From: Bacillota bacterium
GTDB lineage: Bacteria > Bacillota > Clostridia > Christensenellales > SZUA-584
Direction of reading: 5' to 3'
Length of the DNA stretch: 64,000 nucleotides
Assembly: GCA_023412005.1 (NCBI GenBank)
Contig: JAEYOE010000033.1
Span: 101,964 to 165,963, forward strand
The position numbers and the translations under genes were made by a program. Position 1 is the stretch's first letter, and each line of letters starts with the position of its first letter. The notes beneath the pieces were generated by a model. It was given only the letters and a program-made list of their open reading frames with translations. It was not told the DNA's origin and ran no database searches. Positions 49,946 to 59,280 of the stretch are shown in pieces.

Positions 49946-51685
49946 ATGATATCTTTAACGATAGATGGAGTCAAAGTGGAAGTTGCTGATAACACTTCGG
50001 TTCTCGAAGCGGCCAGGGCTGCCAACATAAAAATTCCCACGCTTTGCTATTTGAAAGGCGTCAATGCCATCGGCGCATGCCGTATGTGCCTCGTCGAAAT
50101 GATTGAAGGGGGCCGCGGACTTCAGGCGGCCTGCGTGCTGCCCGCGGCGAACGGCATGGTGCTATCCACAAAATCAAAAGCCGTACAGGAAGCGCGCCGT
50201 GTGAACTTGGAGCTGATACTCTCCAACCACGACAAGCACTGCCTCTCATGCGTGAGAAACCGCAGCTGCGAGCTGCAGCAGCTTTGCGAAGAGCTGAACA
50301 TTGAGGATGTGTCTTATGAAGCTCAGGACTTTAACCGTCCGCTCGATACGGGTTCCCCCTCAATCGTCAGAGACCCGAATAAGTGCATTCTTTGCCGTCG
50401 CTGCGTTGCGGTTTGCGGCAATGTCCAAAAAATCGGCGCGGTGGGCGCAACAGAACGCGGTTTCCGTACCATGGTGGAACCGGTGTTCGGTAAATCCTTA
50501 AAGGATGTGCCGTGCGTGAACTGCGGACAGTGCATCACAGCCTGCCCGGTGGGCGCGCTGACCGAAAAGAGCGAAATTCAGAACGTTTGGGACGCGATCA
50601 ACGATCCTGCCAAACACGTGGTGGTGCAGACAGCTCCGGCTGTGCGCTTCGGCCTTGGCGAAGAGTTCGGCATTCCGGTTGGCACCAGCGTGACGGGCAA
50701 AATGGCCACGGCACTGCGCCGTTTGGGCTTTGATAAAACGTTCGACGTTGATTTCAGCGCTGACTTAACCATTATGGAAGAAGGCACCGAGCTGATTGGC
50801 CGCATTAAGAACGGCGGCAAGCTGCCAATGATCACATCGTGCAGCCCCGGCTGGATTAAATACTGCGAGCATTTCTTCCCGGATTTCCTCGAAAACCTTT
50901 CGACGTGCAAATCGCCCCATCAGATGGGCGGCGCGATCATCAAGAGCTACTATGCGCAGAAGATGGGCATTGACCCGAAGGACATCTACGTGGTCTCCAT
51001 CATGCCCTGCACCGCGAAGAAGTTTGAGAAAGAGCGCGATGAAATGGCCGTTAACGGTTTAAGAGACGTGGATGCCGTGCTGACCACGCGTGAGCTGGCC
51101 CGTATGATCAAGCAAGCGAATCTCGACTTTGCAAACCTGCCCGAATCTGATTTTGACCGTGTACTCGGCGAATCCACCGGTGCGGCAGTTATCTTTGGCG
51201 CAACGGGCGGCGTGATGGAAGCGGCGCTTCGTACAGTGGCGGATGTTCTCTCCGGTCAGGACTTAAAGGACATCGACTACGAATGCGTACGCGGCATCGA
51301 CGGCGTTAAGGAAGCCACGGTCAACGTGGCCGGCATGGACATTAAGGTGGCGGTGGCCAGCGGCACAGGCAATGCTAAGAAGCTGCTGGAAGCCGTGCGT
51401 AACGGCGAGAAGGAATATCACTTCATTGAAGTGATGGGCTGCCCCGGCGGCTGCGTAACGGGCGGCGGACAGCCGATCGTCTCGGCGCAGGATAAGCTCA
51501 GCGTTAACCCGTATGTGCTACGCGCCAAAGCAACCTATGCCGAAGACGCAGGTAAGCCCAAGAGAAAATCGCATGAGAATGAAGAGTTGAAGCTGCTCTA
51601 TAAGGAGTTCCTCGGCGAACCCAATGGTCACAAAGCGCATGAGCTGCTCCATACACACTATCATGTGAGACCGAAATATCAATAA
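49946..51685 (+). CDS. hydA: [FeFe]-hydrogenase catalytic subunit (HydA/HndD type)
   Basis: 579 residues. In order: [2Fe-2S] domain (GACRMCLVEM), His-ligated cluster (HDKHCLSCVRNRSCELQ), two [4Fe-4S] motifs (CILCRRCVAVCG, CVNCGQCITACP), then the H-cluster domain with ITSCSPGWIKY, MPCTAKKFEKE and MGCPGGCVTGGGQP, and the fused small-subunit tail ending near the C-terminus. The first H-cluster motif has Ser after Cys where textbook enzymes have TSCCP; from memory this is common in HndD-type proteins. With HydB and HydC it would interconvert H2 with NAD(P)H and reduced ferredoxin. Confidence 0.96.
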   Translation: MISLTIDGVKVEVADNTSVLEAARAANIKIPTLCYLKGVNAIGACRMCLVEMIEGGRGLQAACVLPAANGMVLSTKSKAVQEARRVNLELILSNHDKHCLSCVRNRSCELQQLCEELNIEDVSYEAQDFNRPLDTGSPSIVRDPNKCILCRRCVAVCGNVQKIGAVGATERGFRTMVEPVFGKSLKDVPCVNCGQCITACPVGALTEKSEIQNVWDAINDPAKHVVVQTAPAVRFGLGEEFGIPVGTSVTGKMATALRRLGFDKTFDVDFSADLTIMEEGTELIGRIKNGGKLPMITSCSPGWIKYCEHFFPDFLENLSTCKSPHQMGGAIIKSYYAQKMGIDPKDIYVVSIMPCTAKKFEKERDEMAVNGLRDVDAVLTTRELARMIKQANLDFANLPESDFDRVLGESTGAAVIFGATGGVMEAALRTVADVLSGQDLKDIDYECVRGIDGVKEATVNVAGMDIKVAVASGTGNAKKLLEAVRNGEKEYHFIEVMGCPGGCVTGGGQPIVSAQDKLSVNPYVLRAKATYAEDAGKPKRKSHENEELKLLYKEFLGEPNGHKAHELLHTHYHVRPKYQ

Positions 51686-51696
51686 GTTAAGAAAAT

Positions 51697-51725
51697 ACGG
51701 CCCCGGGAATTCCGGGGCCGTTTCA
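51697..51725. terminator. Terminator after the hydrogenase operon
   Basis: ACGGCCCCGG (51697-51706), GAATT, CCGGGGCCGT (51712-51721), then TTTCAATT. On the other strand it is followed by ATTTTC, so it may also serve the convergent SEC-C gene. Confidence 0.9.
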
Positions 51726-51730
51726 ATTCT

Positions 51731-52842
51731 CTATTCAACTTGATCATCTTTCCCGCAGCAATTCTTGTATTTTTTTCCGCTGCCGCAATGGCATGGCTCG
51801 TTGCGTCCTGTTTTCTTAGGAAAAGCGATTACATTGTTTTTTTTCACATATGAATGCGGCGGCTTGCGATTTAATACATTTTTGGACAATTCCTCAGGCG
51901 TAAAGCCCTTGTTAAACCATAGCGGCGTATCGTTGAGAAACACCATAAATAAATCAATGAACTGTTTTAGATCCTCATCAGAATTCCACACAAGATCTTG
52001 AACAAGCTCGGGAACACTTTGTCCGATGTCCAGTTGACAGCCATGTTCAACCATTTCCATAATAAGGCTCAAGTCCGCATCCTCTTTGCTCATGCCTTGT
52101 CTTTGCAATATCTTGGCTAGCTTATCAAAATTCTTTGGTTTTTTCACATATCCCTGATACATGATATCAATGTATTCATCCTTGCTGTACTCACGATACG
52201 GAATATCATGGCATAATACCAATCCAGCATATTCTCGATAGACTGGTGAAACCACCAAATGCTGTTTCCAATAGAAACGTGAACGACATCAATAAAAACA
52301 TTTGTTCTGTGATACAAAAATGATTTGATATGCTCTGCTTTTATCTGAGGAAAACACCTTCGCAAAATCTCAATAAATTTATCTTCTTGAAGAAATCCAT
52401 ATGCAATGATAATGCCAATTGCACATTCCTCCATCTCCTGCATTTCAACAACAATATCCTTAGCTTTGGATAACCTTTTATGTACAATCTGAACTATAAA
52501 ATCAGCAACGTTTACTTTCGCATTTTCATAATGAACAAGCCCCCATACTTCAAGCTGTCTACATACGTCATCTATCACTGCAAGAAATTTTTCATTTTTG
52601 GTGTCTAGAGGTATCTTTCCATTGGCCTTTTGATCAAATATCTCGCTTATAAATAATAACGTGTAGAGACTGAGCACGGTTAAGAACTTCTCTGCGTTAT
52701 CCATATAGATTTGCGCAAGCTTCTCAGCCATCTTGTCCTTGCTCCAAGACGACGGCAGCTTTTCATCAAAGTGCAGCGCGTTGTCCTGCATGTCCGATTT
52801 GCGCAGGTTCATTAGGCATTGAATAAGATCGTTACTCATCAT
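51731..52842 (-). pseudogene. SEC-C-domain protein split by a one-base frameshift
   Basis: Two minus-strand frames share one gene: 52842 down to about 52260 (about 195 residues, helical, start MMSNDLIQCLMNLRKSD after GAGG) and then, in the next frame, 52258 down to 51731. The second part ends GRNEPCHCGSGKKYKNCC, a perfect SEC-C zinc motif (C-x-C-x8-C-C) as in SecA tails. A single added T in the T3 run at 52257-52259 joins them as IGNSILVVSPVYREYAG and gives about 370 residues. The total of 1112 bases is one short of a multiple of three. The gene is AT-rich and of unknown function. Confidence 0.7.
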
Positions 52843-52980
52843 CTCTACCTCAAGTTGATTTATTTGATGTGCAATTCATTCTTCTTATCTTATGTTATCA
52901 TATATTTCGGCTTGCGGCTTATAAATTCGATATCATTCCGCGCAAAGACGTAAAATCGAGTTCAATCAACGAGTAAATCA

Positions 52981-53017
52981 AAAGCCCCGGTGTCATTGCC
53001 AGACAACCGAGGCTTTA
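52981..53017 (-). terminator. Terminator of the telA operon
   Basis: On the minus strand AAAGCCTCGGT pairs with ACCGGGGCTTT (one mismatch) around TGTCTGGCAATGAC, followed by TGATTTACT. It lies 12 bases after the telA stop. Confidence 0.7.
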
Positions 53018-53028
53018 TCCGTTTTTAT

Positions 53029-54165
53029 TTAATTGATTGCGCTGCCCTTTTCGAGCTTCTGAATCACAACCTCGCCCTCCTGCGCCATCTGCCTGAACGT
53101 CTCAATCGTCTGCTGCATCACAGGCAGCGCCTGCTGCTTGTAGGTGCTGATGGCTTCCACCGCCGCCAGCAGGTCAGCATACGAGGATTTGAGCGTTTCC
53201 ACCGACACGCCGGTCTGCATCGATTCGGTATGAATCTCGGTGCCCTGCTCTTTGAGCATCTTCGATGTGCTCGATATCAGGTTGTTCGTGGTCTCATTCA
53301 GCAGCTGAATTTTCTTCAGCACGATCTTTTGATTATACAGCGCGCTGGCCACCATCACGGCCGTGCGCAGTGCGGAAATCGTCACGCTCTTCGCGCGGTC
53401 TACCCCGCGTATCAGCTCTTTGTTGTTGCGGCGCACAATCTCCATCGCGATGATGCCCTGATGATTCACAACGATCATCTGCTGCATGTCCATCAGCCTT
53501 TGCCTTAACGGGAAAAGAATTTCTTCCTCTATAAACTTAATCTTCTCAGCATCCATGCCGTCAGTTTTGGCTTTCTCCAGCCGTGCGGTTAATTCCTCGT
53601 CCATCAGCGTGCCGAGCGCGATTTCCTGATTGATCTTCTTGGTCAGCTCTCTCAAAGCCCCCTCTTCAATCTCGAGCGTGGTATTGTCGTTATTGAGCGC
53701 ACTGCGGCCTTTATCCAGCGATGCGATGATTTCCGCAATCACCGCATCCGCTTTTTCATATCGCGCGAAATAGGCGCGAATGGGGTTAAGCAGCTTCCCG
53801 AGGATGCCGGTCTTCGTGAAATCAAGCAGCCCCGGGTCAAGATCCTTTATCTCGCGGTGCAGATCGACCAGGCTCTTGGAAACCTGACCGCCTTCGCTGC
53901 CCGATTGAGACAGCTTGCCGACCGTGATGGCCATCAGAGAATTCTTCGCCGACGACTGCTGCATTGAATCACGCCCGAACGCTTCGATGCTTTTAACAAG
54001 AGACAGTCTCTCCCCTGTCGATTCGGTATCGGCCTTTATCAACGCGTCCACATTCTGTTCGGCCTGCGCTTTTAATTTCTTCTGTTCTTCCGTGGTATTG
54101 CCGGTTTGCTCCACCACTTCTTTTTTGACCTGCTGCGGGTCGGATATCTGCATACTGAAGCTCAA
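53029..54165 (-). CDS. telA: TelA/KlaA-family toxic-anion-resistance protein
   Basis: A 378-residue, almost entirely helical soluble protein of the TelA family (tellurite resistance; cell-envelope stress in Bacillota). Signature segments are ALIKADTESTGERL, LDLHREIKDLDPG-like (here SLVDLHREIKDLDPGLLDF), NPIRAYFARYEKAD and the C-terminal helices TVSALRTAVMVASALYNQK. The biochemical activity is not known. It is the third gene after the XpaC-like and VWA genes with 17 bases spacing. Confidence 0.88.
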   Translation of the reverse strand: MSFSMQISDPQQVKKEVVEQTGNTTEEQKKLKAQAEQNVDALIKADTESTGERLSLVKSIEAFGRDSMQQSSAKNSLMAITVGKLSQSGSEGGQVSKSLVDLHREIKDLDPGLLDFTKTGILGKLLNPIRAYFARYEKADAVIAEIIASLDKGRSALNNDNTTLEIEEGALRELTKKINQEIALGTLMDEELTARLEKAKTDGMDAEKIKFIEEEILFPLRQRLMDMQQMIVVNHQGIIAMEIVRRNNKELIRGVDRAKSVTISALRTAVMVASALYNQKIVLKKIQLLNETTNNLISSTSKMLKEQGTEIHTESMQTGVSVETLKSSYADLLAAVEAISTYKQQALPVMQQTIETFRQMAQEGEVVIQKLEKGSAIN

Positions 54166-54182
54166 CTTTTTATCCTCCTTAT

Positions 54183-55871
54183 TTACATTTCCGCGTTAAA
54201 CAGATTCGTAATTTTGTAGACGACATCTTCGGTATCCGCATTGATGCTTGCCGCCTCATTGATCGACGAGATGGCCTGCAGCACATCAAGATCCGCGTTA
54301 TACCCGATTGTGCAGACAGGCACCTTAAGCCCGGCGATCATGTTCTGCGTCTGATTCATCGTAAACCCTTGGTTCGTTTCCCCATCCGTCAGAACAAACA
54401 GCATCAGCTTGGCGTTCGGATGGTCCGCCTTGGCGTCCTGAAGCATCTTTTCCGCGACGACGATGCCATCGAACATGGCTGTGCCGCCTGCGGCGCTCAT
54501 GCTCTTAACCGCGCCGGTAAACAGCGATCGCTGGTTTAAATCGAATTTGTCGATCGGCAGCGCGATGCTGACGTCGTCACTGAAGGTGACCAGCCCGACG
54601 GAGCAATCCTGATTGATGTAGCTCGCTCCGCTGAGCAGCGAGCGCTTTAAGTTGTTGAGCGGTTCACCGTCCATGCTGCCGGAAACGTCCGCCACAAACA
54701 CAGCGACAATTTCCTTGCTGCTGTTTTTCTTATCCTTCCACAACTTCTGAGCCTGTGCCAGCTTTGAGCCATCCATGGTCGTCAAATCCGGCGTATAGTC
54801 ATCGTACTGGTTGAACCCGCATTCGCTCGCCTTGCGCTGCGCCTCCGGCGTCTTGCAGTAATCGATAAACTGCTGCAAAATCTGCTTCTTCTCATTTGAG
54901 AGCTTGCCAACTTCATAAACCGGGCTGTCGTGACGCATACCAAACGGTGTAAATGAGTAGTCTGACTTTAAGTCGGGCGAGTTGGCGAACTGCTGTGACT
55001 CAAACACGAAGCCGCCGAGCACACCCGACGCGGCCGATTCCTTCATTTGCAGCGTGGTATACGCCACAAACGGCACGTTCGCCTGAAACTTCACAAATTG
55101 GCCGGTCGCCGTCTCGCTTAACGGGTCGTCTTTATCAAGTGTGTAGAGCAGCGACATGAGAAAATTTGCGCCGGTTGAGCTCGCGAACGGATTTGTGTAC
55201 CCCATGGCCAGCTCACCCGCGATGGTTGCCTCGGCGATGGTCGCCACATTCACCTTTCCGTACTTTTCAACTATCGCATCATTCATTTCTTTGGAAAGCG
55301 CGATACCCGCGACGTTGCCGGTCAGGCGTTTTTCAACGAGCGTCACATCAATGCCTTTGGCGGTAAGCAGGCCGCCCCAAAGCTCGTTGGAGGGCGAAAA
55401 CGCATCCGAAACATATTTGCCGGACGATATGTAATCCACCGCCACGCCCGAGGCAATACCCCGCACAGCCACCGACACCGGTTTGCCGTTCACCGTTGCG
55501 CCGGAGGCATTGAACTTCTCGGCCATCTCCACGAGCCAGCCGTCTTGGCCGGTTCCCGCTTTTTCGGTGGACGAGATGATCTCAACATAATCGCTGGTGG
55601 TGCTTGTCACCTGCTGCGGGTATTTTGAGATGTCCGGCAGCACATCCTTCATGTCGGTCGTCTGTAGCTCCACAGCTTCTTTTACCGGCTCCAGCGTTGT
55701 GACATCCATCTGCCTGTACATCTTGTCAAGATCCGACAACGCTTCCTCTTGCGTGATCTGCCTTTGCGATTTACCCGCATCCTCCGTTAAACCGATAATG
55801 CCGAAAATACCGGCGATCATGATCACGGCGATACCGATAACAATGAGCAAACGTTTTGTGTTGCTGGCCAT
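54183..55871 (-). CDS. Membrane-anchored substrate-binding-like protein fused to a VWA domain
   Basis: 562 residues. An N-terminal membrane segment (about 7-27) is followed by a region resembling extracellular solute-binding proteins (about 90-370; GWLVEMAEKFNASG, GYTNPFASSTGANF). A von Willebrand A domain closes the protein (about 385-555) with a full MIDAS: DVSGSMDG, GGTAMFDG and LTDGETNQG. The protein therefore faces outside and may bind a ligand and a metal-dependent partner. It lies between an XpaC-like gene and telA, which suggests an envelope stress complex. Confidence 0.82.
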   Translation of the reverse strand: MASNTKRLLIVIGIAVIMIAGIFGIIGLTEDAGKSQRQITQEEALSDLDKMYRQMDVTTLEPVKEAVELQTTDMKDVLPDISKYPQQVTSTTSDYVEIISSTEKAGTGQDGWLVEMAEKFNASGATVNGKPVSVAVRGIASGVAVDYISSGKYVSDAFSPSNELWGGLLTAKGIDVTLVEKRLTGNVAGIALSKEMNDAIVEKYGKVNVATIAEATIAGELAMGYTNPFASSTGANFLMSLLYTLDKDDPLSETATGQFVKFQANVPFVAYTTLQMKESAASGVLGGFVFESQQFANSPDLKSDYSFTPFGMRHDSPVYEVGKLSNEKKQILQQFIDYCKTPEAQRKASECGFNQYDDYTPDLTTMDGSKLAQAQKLWKDKKNSSKEIVAVFVADVSGSMDGEPLNNLKRSLLSGASYINQDCSVGLVTFSDDVSIALPIDKFDLNQRSLFTGAVKSMSAAGGTAMFDGIVVAEKMLQDAKADHPNAKLMLFVLTDGETNQGFTMNQTQNMIAGLKVPVCTIGYNADLDVLQAISSINEAASINADTEDVVYKITNLFNAEM

Positions 55872-55944
55872 TTTTCTTCGCTCCTTTAAAATTTATAAAA
55901 ATCCTGCATGGTGCGTTTTATAGCGCGGTATTGCTTGTTTCGCA

Positions 55945-56691
55945 TTATTTATACCATTTCGAATCGCGTATCAGCGTATCAAGCTCGCCCAAAGCCGGCA
56001 TGCTCTCCAGCTCATCCATACTCAATGAGTTAAACTTGGATATTTCGAGCAGCAGCTTATCGAGCCTCAACAGTATTTCTTCGTTGCCGTAAACGGCCTG
56101 ATCCACATAGTCGATGTACTCTTTATAAATGTCCATCTTCTGTTTTGCGATGCTCGGGCTCAGTGAGGATTTGCCGCGAAGGATTTCGTTGTATTCCTCA
56201 TCATCAAAGGCGCATATTTTGTTCAGCATACTTTTGATGTTGGCCACCAAAATTTTCTCCGCGCCCTGCACCACACCCGTGAATTTGCCGTAGCTTAATT
56301 CGGTTGCCGAGAACTTTTGCAGCAGAATGTCGTTGATGAGGTCTCCCTTTTTCTGCGCTTTCTTGATCTGCGCCGACACATCACTGAGCTTTTCGGAGAA
56401 GGTTCCGGCGTAATCCAAACGCGCAATCGTTTGAGCGCACGACTCAAGATCGGTGATTTTATCAACAGTCGCTTCAGGATCAAGCGCTTTGGCCTTCGGG
56501 CTGATTAAGCGATAGTTGATGACTATGAAGAACAACACACTGCCGATAATCACGGCCATGCCCACAATCGTTTCCAAAGCGCTGTCAGCAAACAGCCGTA
56601 CCTTTAAGAAGGCATTGGAAAACACGACGATATTCACTGCAAAGATGATGACATTGAATAGAATTAACTTTCTGATGGCTGCTCGGCTCAC
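55945..56691 (-). CDS. XpaC-like membrane protein (TelA partner)
   Basis: A 248-residue protein with two membrane segments (about 8-27 and 38-58) and a helical cytoplasmic part. The layout and its neighbourhood match XpaC/5-bromo-4-chloroindolyl phosphate hydrolysis family proteins that pair with TelA; sequence motifs alone are weak. GTG 56691 is chosen because AAGGAGG lies 6 bases before it; the frame to 56844 adds a second hydrophobic stretch without a ribosome site. First gene of the telA operon. Confidence 0.6.
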   Translation of the reverse strand: MSRAAIRKLILFNVIIFAVNIVVFSNAFLKVRLFADSALETIVGMAVIIGSVLFFIVINYRLISPKAKALDPEATVDKITDLESCAQTIARLDYAGTFSEKLSDVSAQIKKAQKKGDLINDILLQKFSATELSYGKFTGVVQGAEKILVANIKSMLNKICAFDDEEYNEILRGKSSLSPSIAKQKMDIYKEYIDYVDQAVYGNEEILLRLDKLLLEISKFNSLSMDELESMPALGELDTLIRDSKWYK

Positions 56692-56836
56692 TTTTTTCCT
56701 CCTTGAAATGACGGTCAGGCACAGCGTCTTCATTTTGAATTGACAATACACATATACTCGTCTATTATACCAAAAAAAGAAATAATAACAATTATAACTC
56801 AAAATTAGGTATAAAAAAATGACTAAGGATATGCAA

Positions 56837-57304
56837 ATGGACATTTATAATATATCGGACGTCATGAATCAGTATCTGGCCGAAGCGCTCGGTCTTGTTT
56901 GGAATGTGTTTTGCGAATTTGAAGCGCCCGAATACTGTGAGGAAGGCGTGGCGGAGTTCAAGCGTTATATTGAGCCGGACGCGATTCACGCCAAGCTGGA
57001 ATCGGGCGAACTGCAAATGTGGATCAGCTTGAGCGAAGACCGTGTGACCGGCGTGATTGCGCTGCGTCCCCCCTGTCTAATCAGCCTGCTGTTTGTGGAC
57101 AAGCATTATCATCATCAGGGCATTGCGCGCACGTTGTTTGAGCATGTGCTGGCCTTGGTGAAGGCTAAAGGCGAGCATCATGAAATGACCGTGTTTTCTT
57201 CGCCGTATGCCGCGGGGTATTACCGCCGTATGGGCTTTGCCGATACGGATACGGAGCAGACGGTGAACGGCATACGGTTTATACCGATGAAACGGGAGGT
57301 GTAG
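56837..57304 (+). CDS. GNAT-family N-acetyltransferase
   Basis: A 155-residue acetyltransferase. LISLLFVDKHYHHQGIARTL is the acetyl-CoA motif A (Gln-x-x-Gly-x-Ala), preceded by VTGVIALRPP and followed by TVFSSPYAAGYYRRMGF. The substrate is unknown. ATG 56837 is preferred because AAGGA lies 7 bases before it. The next gene begins one base after its stop and its ribosome site lies within this gene. Confidence 0.87.
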   Translation: MDIYNISDVMNQYLAEALGLVWNVFCEFEAPEYCEEGVAEFKRYIEPDAIHAKLESGELQMWISLSEDRVTGVIALRPPCLISLLFVDKHYHHQGIARTLFEHVLALVKAKGEHHEMTVFSSPYAAGYYRRMGFADTDTEQTVNGIRFIPMKREV

Positions 57305-57305
57305 A

Positions 57306-57608
57306 ATGAACTCAGTTAATATACTTAAAGTATGGATAGATGCTGATAACCGACTATGTATTAAACCGCAAACAGCAACCTTTGAATATATCTACAGAAG
57401 CGCAAAGGGCGTAAATTGGAATGCCGATGGATGTTTTCTGTATTCTCAGCCTATGCGTACTATGCAGCCTAAAGAATGGTTTTATCACATGCTATCTGCT
57501 GTGGAAAACGAATATGGATGCCATTTACTTATCACCGCAAGTAGCAAGTGGGAAAACGTTGATGATTCCGTCAGACAATTGATTCTATCAGAAAGTATAA
57601 AAGACTAG
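57306..57608 (+). CDS. Unknown 100-residue protein
   Basis: Not recognised by a firm family name. It contains CIKPQTATFEYIYRSAKGV, two or three Trp residues and no Cys pairs or membrane segment. GGGAGGTG sits just before the ATG, inside the end of the GNAT gene, so the two are translationally linked. AT-richer than the GNAT gene. Confidence 0.65.
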   Translation: MNSVNILKVWIDADNRLCIKPQTATFEYIYRSAKGVNWNADGCFLYSQPMRTMQPKEWFYHMLSAVENEYGCHLLITASSKWENVDDSVRQLILSESIKD

Positions 57609-57639
57609 GTTATGATATATTCTTTTTAACATACAATCC

Positions 57640-57970
57640 TCAGTCAGCAAACCTGATAGCTCCTTATAAAAGCATCCTTAAATCATGGAATCGTAGAGGC
57701 GGGTTTCCAAGCCAGCCAGCTATAGTCTGAATACTCCACTCCTTCCGTCAAATGCCGGATTAAAAATCCGCCATTTGCCACCTCCCTCTAGAGGGAGGCA
57801 AGGGTACCACGCATAAAAAAGCCTCCTTTTGAAAGGAGGTGGCACGCGCCAGCGTGACGGAGGATTGTTTACGCCCTCACAAATCTATCAAAACGGGAGG
57901 GCATGGAAGCCCTCCCCTCGTTAAAATTATGCAATTATCTGCACAGGAGGGTCAAGACCCTCCTGTGCAT
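57640..57970. repeat. Repeat-filled gap between the 57306 gene and the flavoprotein gene
   Basis: It contains GCCGGATTAAAAATCCGCC (near 57758), CCTCCCTCTAGAGGGAGG (57781-57798), an inverted family C copy (AAAGGAGGTGGCACGCGCC, then GCGTGACGGAGGATT; 57833-57867), GGGAGGGCATGGAAGCCCTCCC (57895-57916) and the 13-base perfect stem TGCACAGGAGGGT / ACCCTCCTGTGCA (57941-57970). No gene is seen. Confidence 0.7.
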
Positions 57971-57983
57971 TTATTCAGCAACA

Positions 57984-59189
57984 TTACTCCAGTACCGATG
58001 CCGCAACCGCGTCCGCCAGCGCGTTAAGCTCATCCATCTGCGCTTCCTTCAGCGCCGACTTGATGATGAGCGGCGGCGCAAGCAGCTCCATATGCTTCAT
58101 TGTGCCGATCAGCTTTTCCATCTCGGTGTGCGCGGCAGGCGCCCACGAGCCATTGCCCACAATCGCCACCTTGCGGCCCCGCAAATTCAGCACCGCCATT
58201 TCACGCAGCAGTGATTCCATCCCGAAATACAGCCCCGCATTATACGTCGGTGCGGCAAATATCAGATGGCTGTACTTAAATGCATCGGAGATGATATACG
58301 AGGCGTGCGTCTTGGATACATCGTACACGCGCATATCCGCCACGCCCTTTTCGGCCAGACGATTGGCAATCGCATCCGCTGCGCTTGCGGTATTGCCGTA
58401 CATCGAGGCATATGCGATAACCACGCCCTTTTTCTCCGGCTCGTAACGACTCCAGCGGTCGTACTTCTCAACGAAATAGCCGACATCCTTGCGCCAGATC
58501 GGCCCGTGCAGCGGGCAGATCATTTTGATATCTGTCCCGTCCAGCTTTTTCAACAGCATCTGCACCTGAGCACCGTACCGTCCGACGATATTCGTGTAAT
58601 AACGGCGCGCCTCGTCGAGAAAATGGCCTTCAAAGTCGTACTCGTCGGCATAAATATTGCCTGACAGCGCACCAAACGTGCCAAATGCATCCGCCGCAAA
58701 CAATATGCCTGTCGTCTGCTCGTATGTGGCCATCACTTCCGGCCAGTGCACCATGGGTGCAAACACAAAACGCAGCGTGTGGCTTCCAATGTTCAGCGTA
58801 TCGCCGTCCTTCACCTCGTGCAGCCGTGTTTCAATATCGAAATTATAAAACTGGCGGATCATATTGAACGTTTTAGAATTGCCGACAATTTTCAGCTGCG
58901 GAAAGCGGCAAATGAGCTCCTCAATAAACGCGCAATGATCCGGCTCCATGTGGTTGATCACGAGATAATCGACCGCGCGGCCATCCAGCACATGCGTGAT
59001 GTTCTCCAAAAACTGTTGTGTTATCGCTGAGTCCACCGTGTCGAGCAGTGTGACCTTGTCGTCCATAATCAGATATGAATTGTAGCAGACACCGTTTGGC
59101 AAAGGAAACATATTTTCAAACAGCGCGAGACGTCTGTCGCTGCCTCCTGCCCAGAATACCTGCGGTGATATTTCCTGTGTAATATGCAT
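57984..59189 (-). CDS. FprA-type A-type flavoprotein (O2/NO reductase)
   Basis: A 401-residue flavodiiron protein that reduces O2 to water or NO to N2O, protecting the anaerobe and its hydrogenases. The N-terminal metallo-lactamase-like domain has HMEPDHCAF (H-x-E-x-D-H diiron ligands), a His in MVHWPEVM and CPLHGPIW. The C-terminal flavodoxin domain starts VVIAYASMYGNTASAADAIA (FMN loop). There is no rubredoxin domain or rubredoxin gene nearby. Single gene on the minus strand. Confidence 0.92.
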   Translation of the reverse strand: MHITQEISPQVFWAGGSDRRLALFENMFPLPNGVCYNSYLIMDDKVTLLDTVDSAITQQFLENITHVLDGRAVDYLVINHMEPDHCAFIEELICRFPQLKIVGNSKTFNMIRQFYNFDIETRLHEVKDGDTLNIGSHTLRFVFAPMVHWPEVMATYEQTTGILFAADAFGTFGALSGNIYADEYDFEGHFLDEARRYYTNIVGRYGAQVQMLLKKLDGTDIKMICPLHGPIWRKDVGYFVEKYDRWSRYEPEKKGVVIAYASMYGNTASAADAIANRLAEKGVADMRVYDVSKTHASYIISDAFKYSHLIFAAPTYNAGLYFGMESLLREMAVLNLRGRKVAIVGNGSWAPAAHTEMEKLIGTMKHMELLAPPLIIKSALKEAQMDELNALADAVAASVLE

Positions 59190-59280
59190 GAAATCCTTCC
59201 TCTCTAAAAATATAAACTGAACAAGGTTTCATTGACCCTTGCTATTTTTTCATTATTATATCAGCGACACTTAGCGCCGT

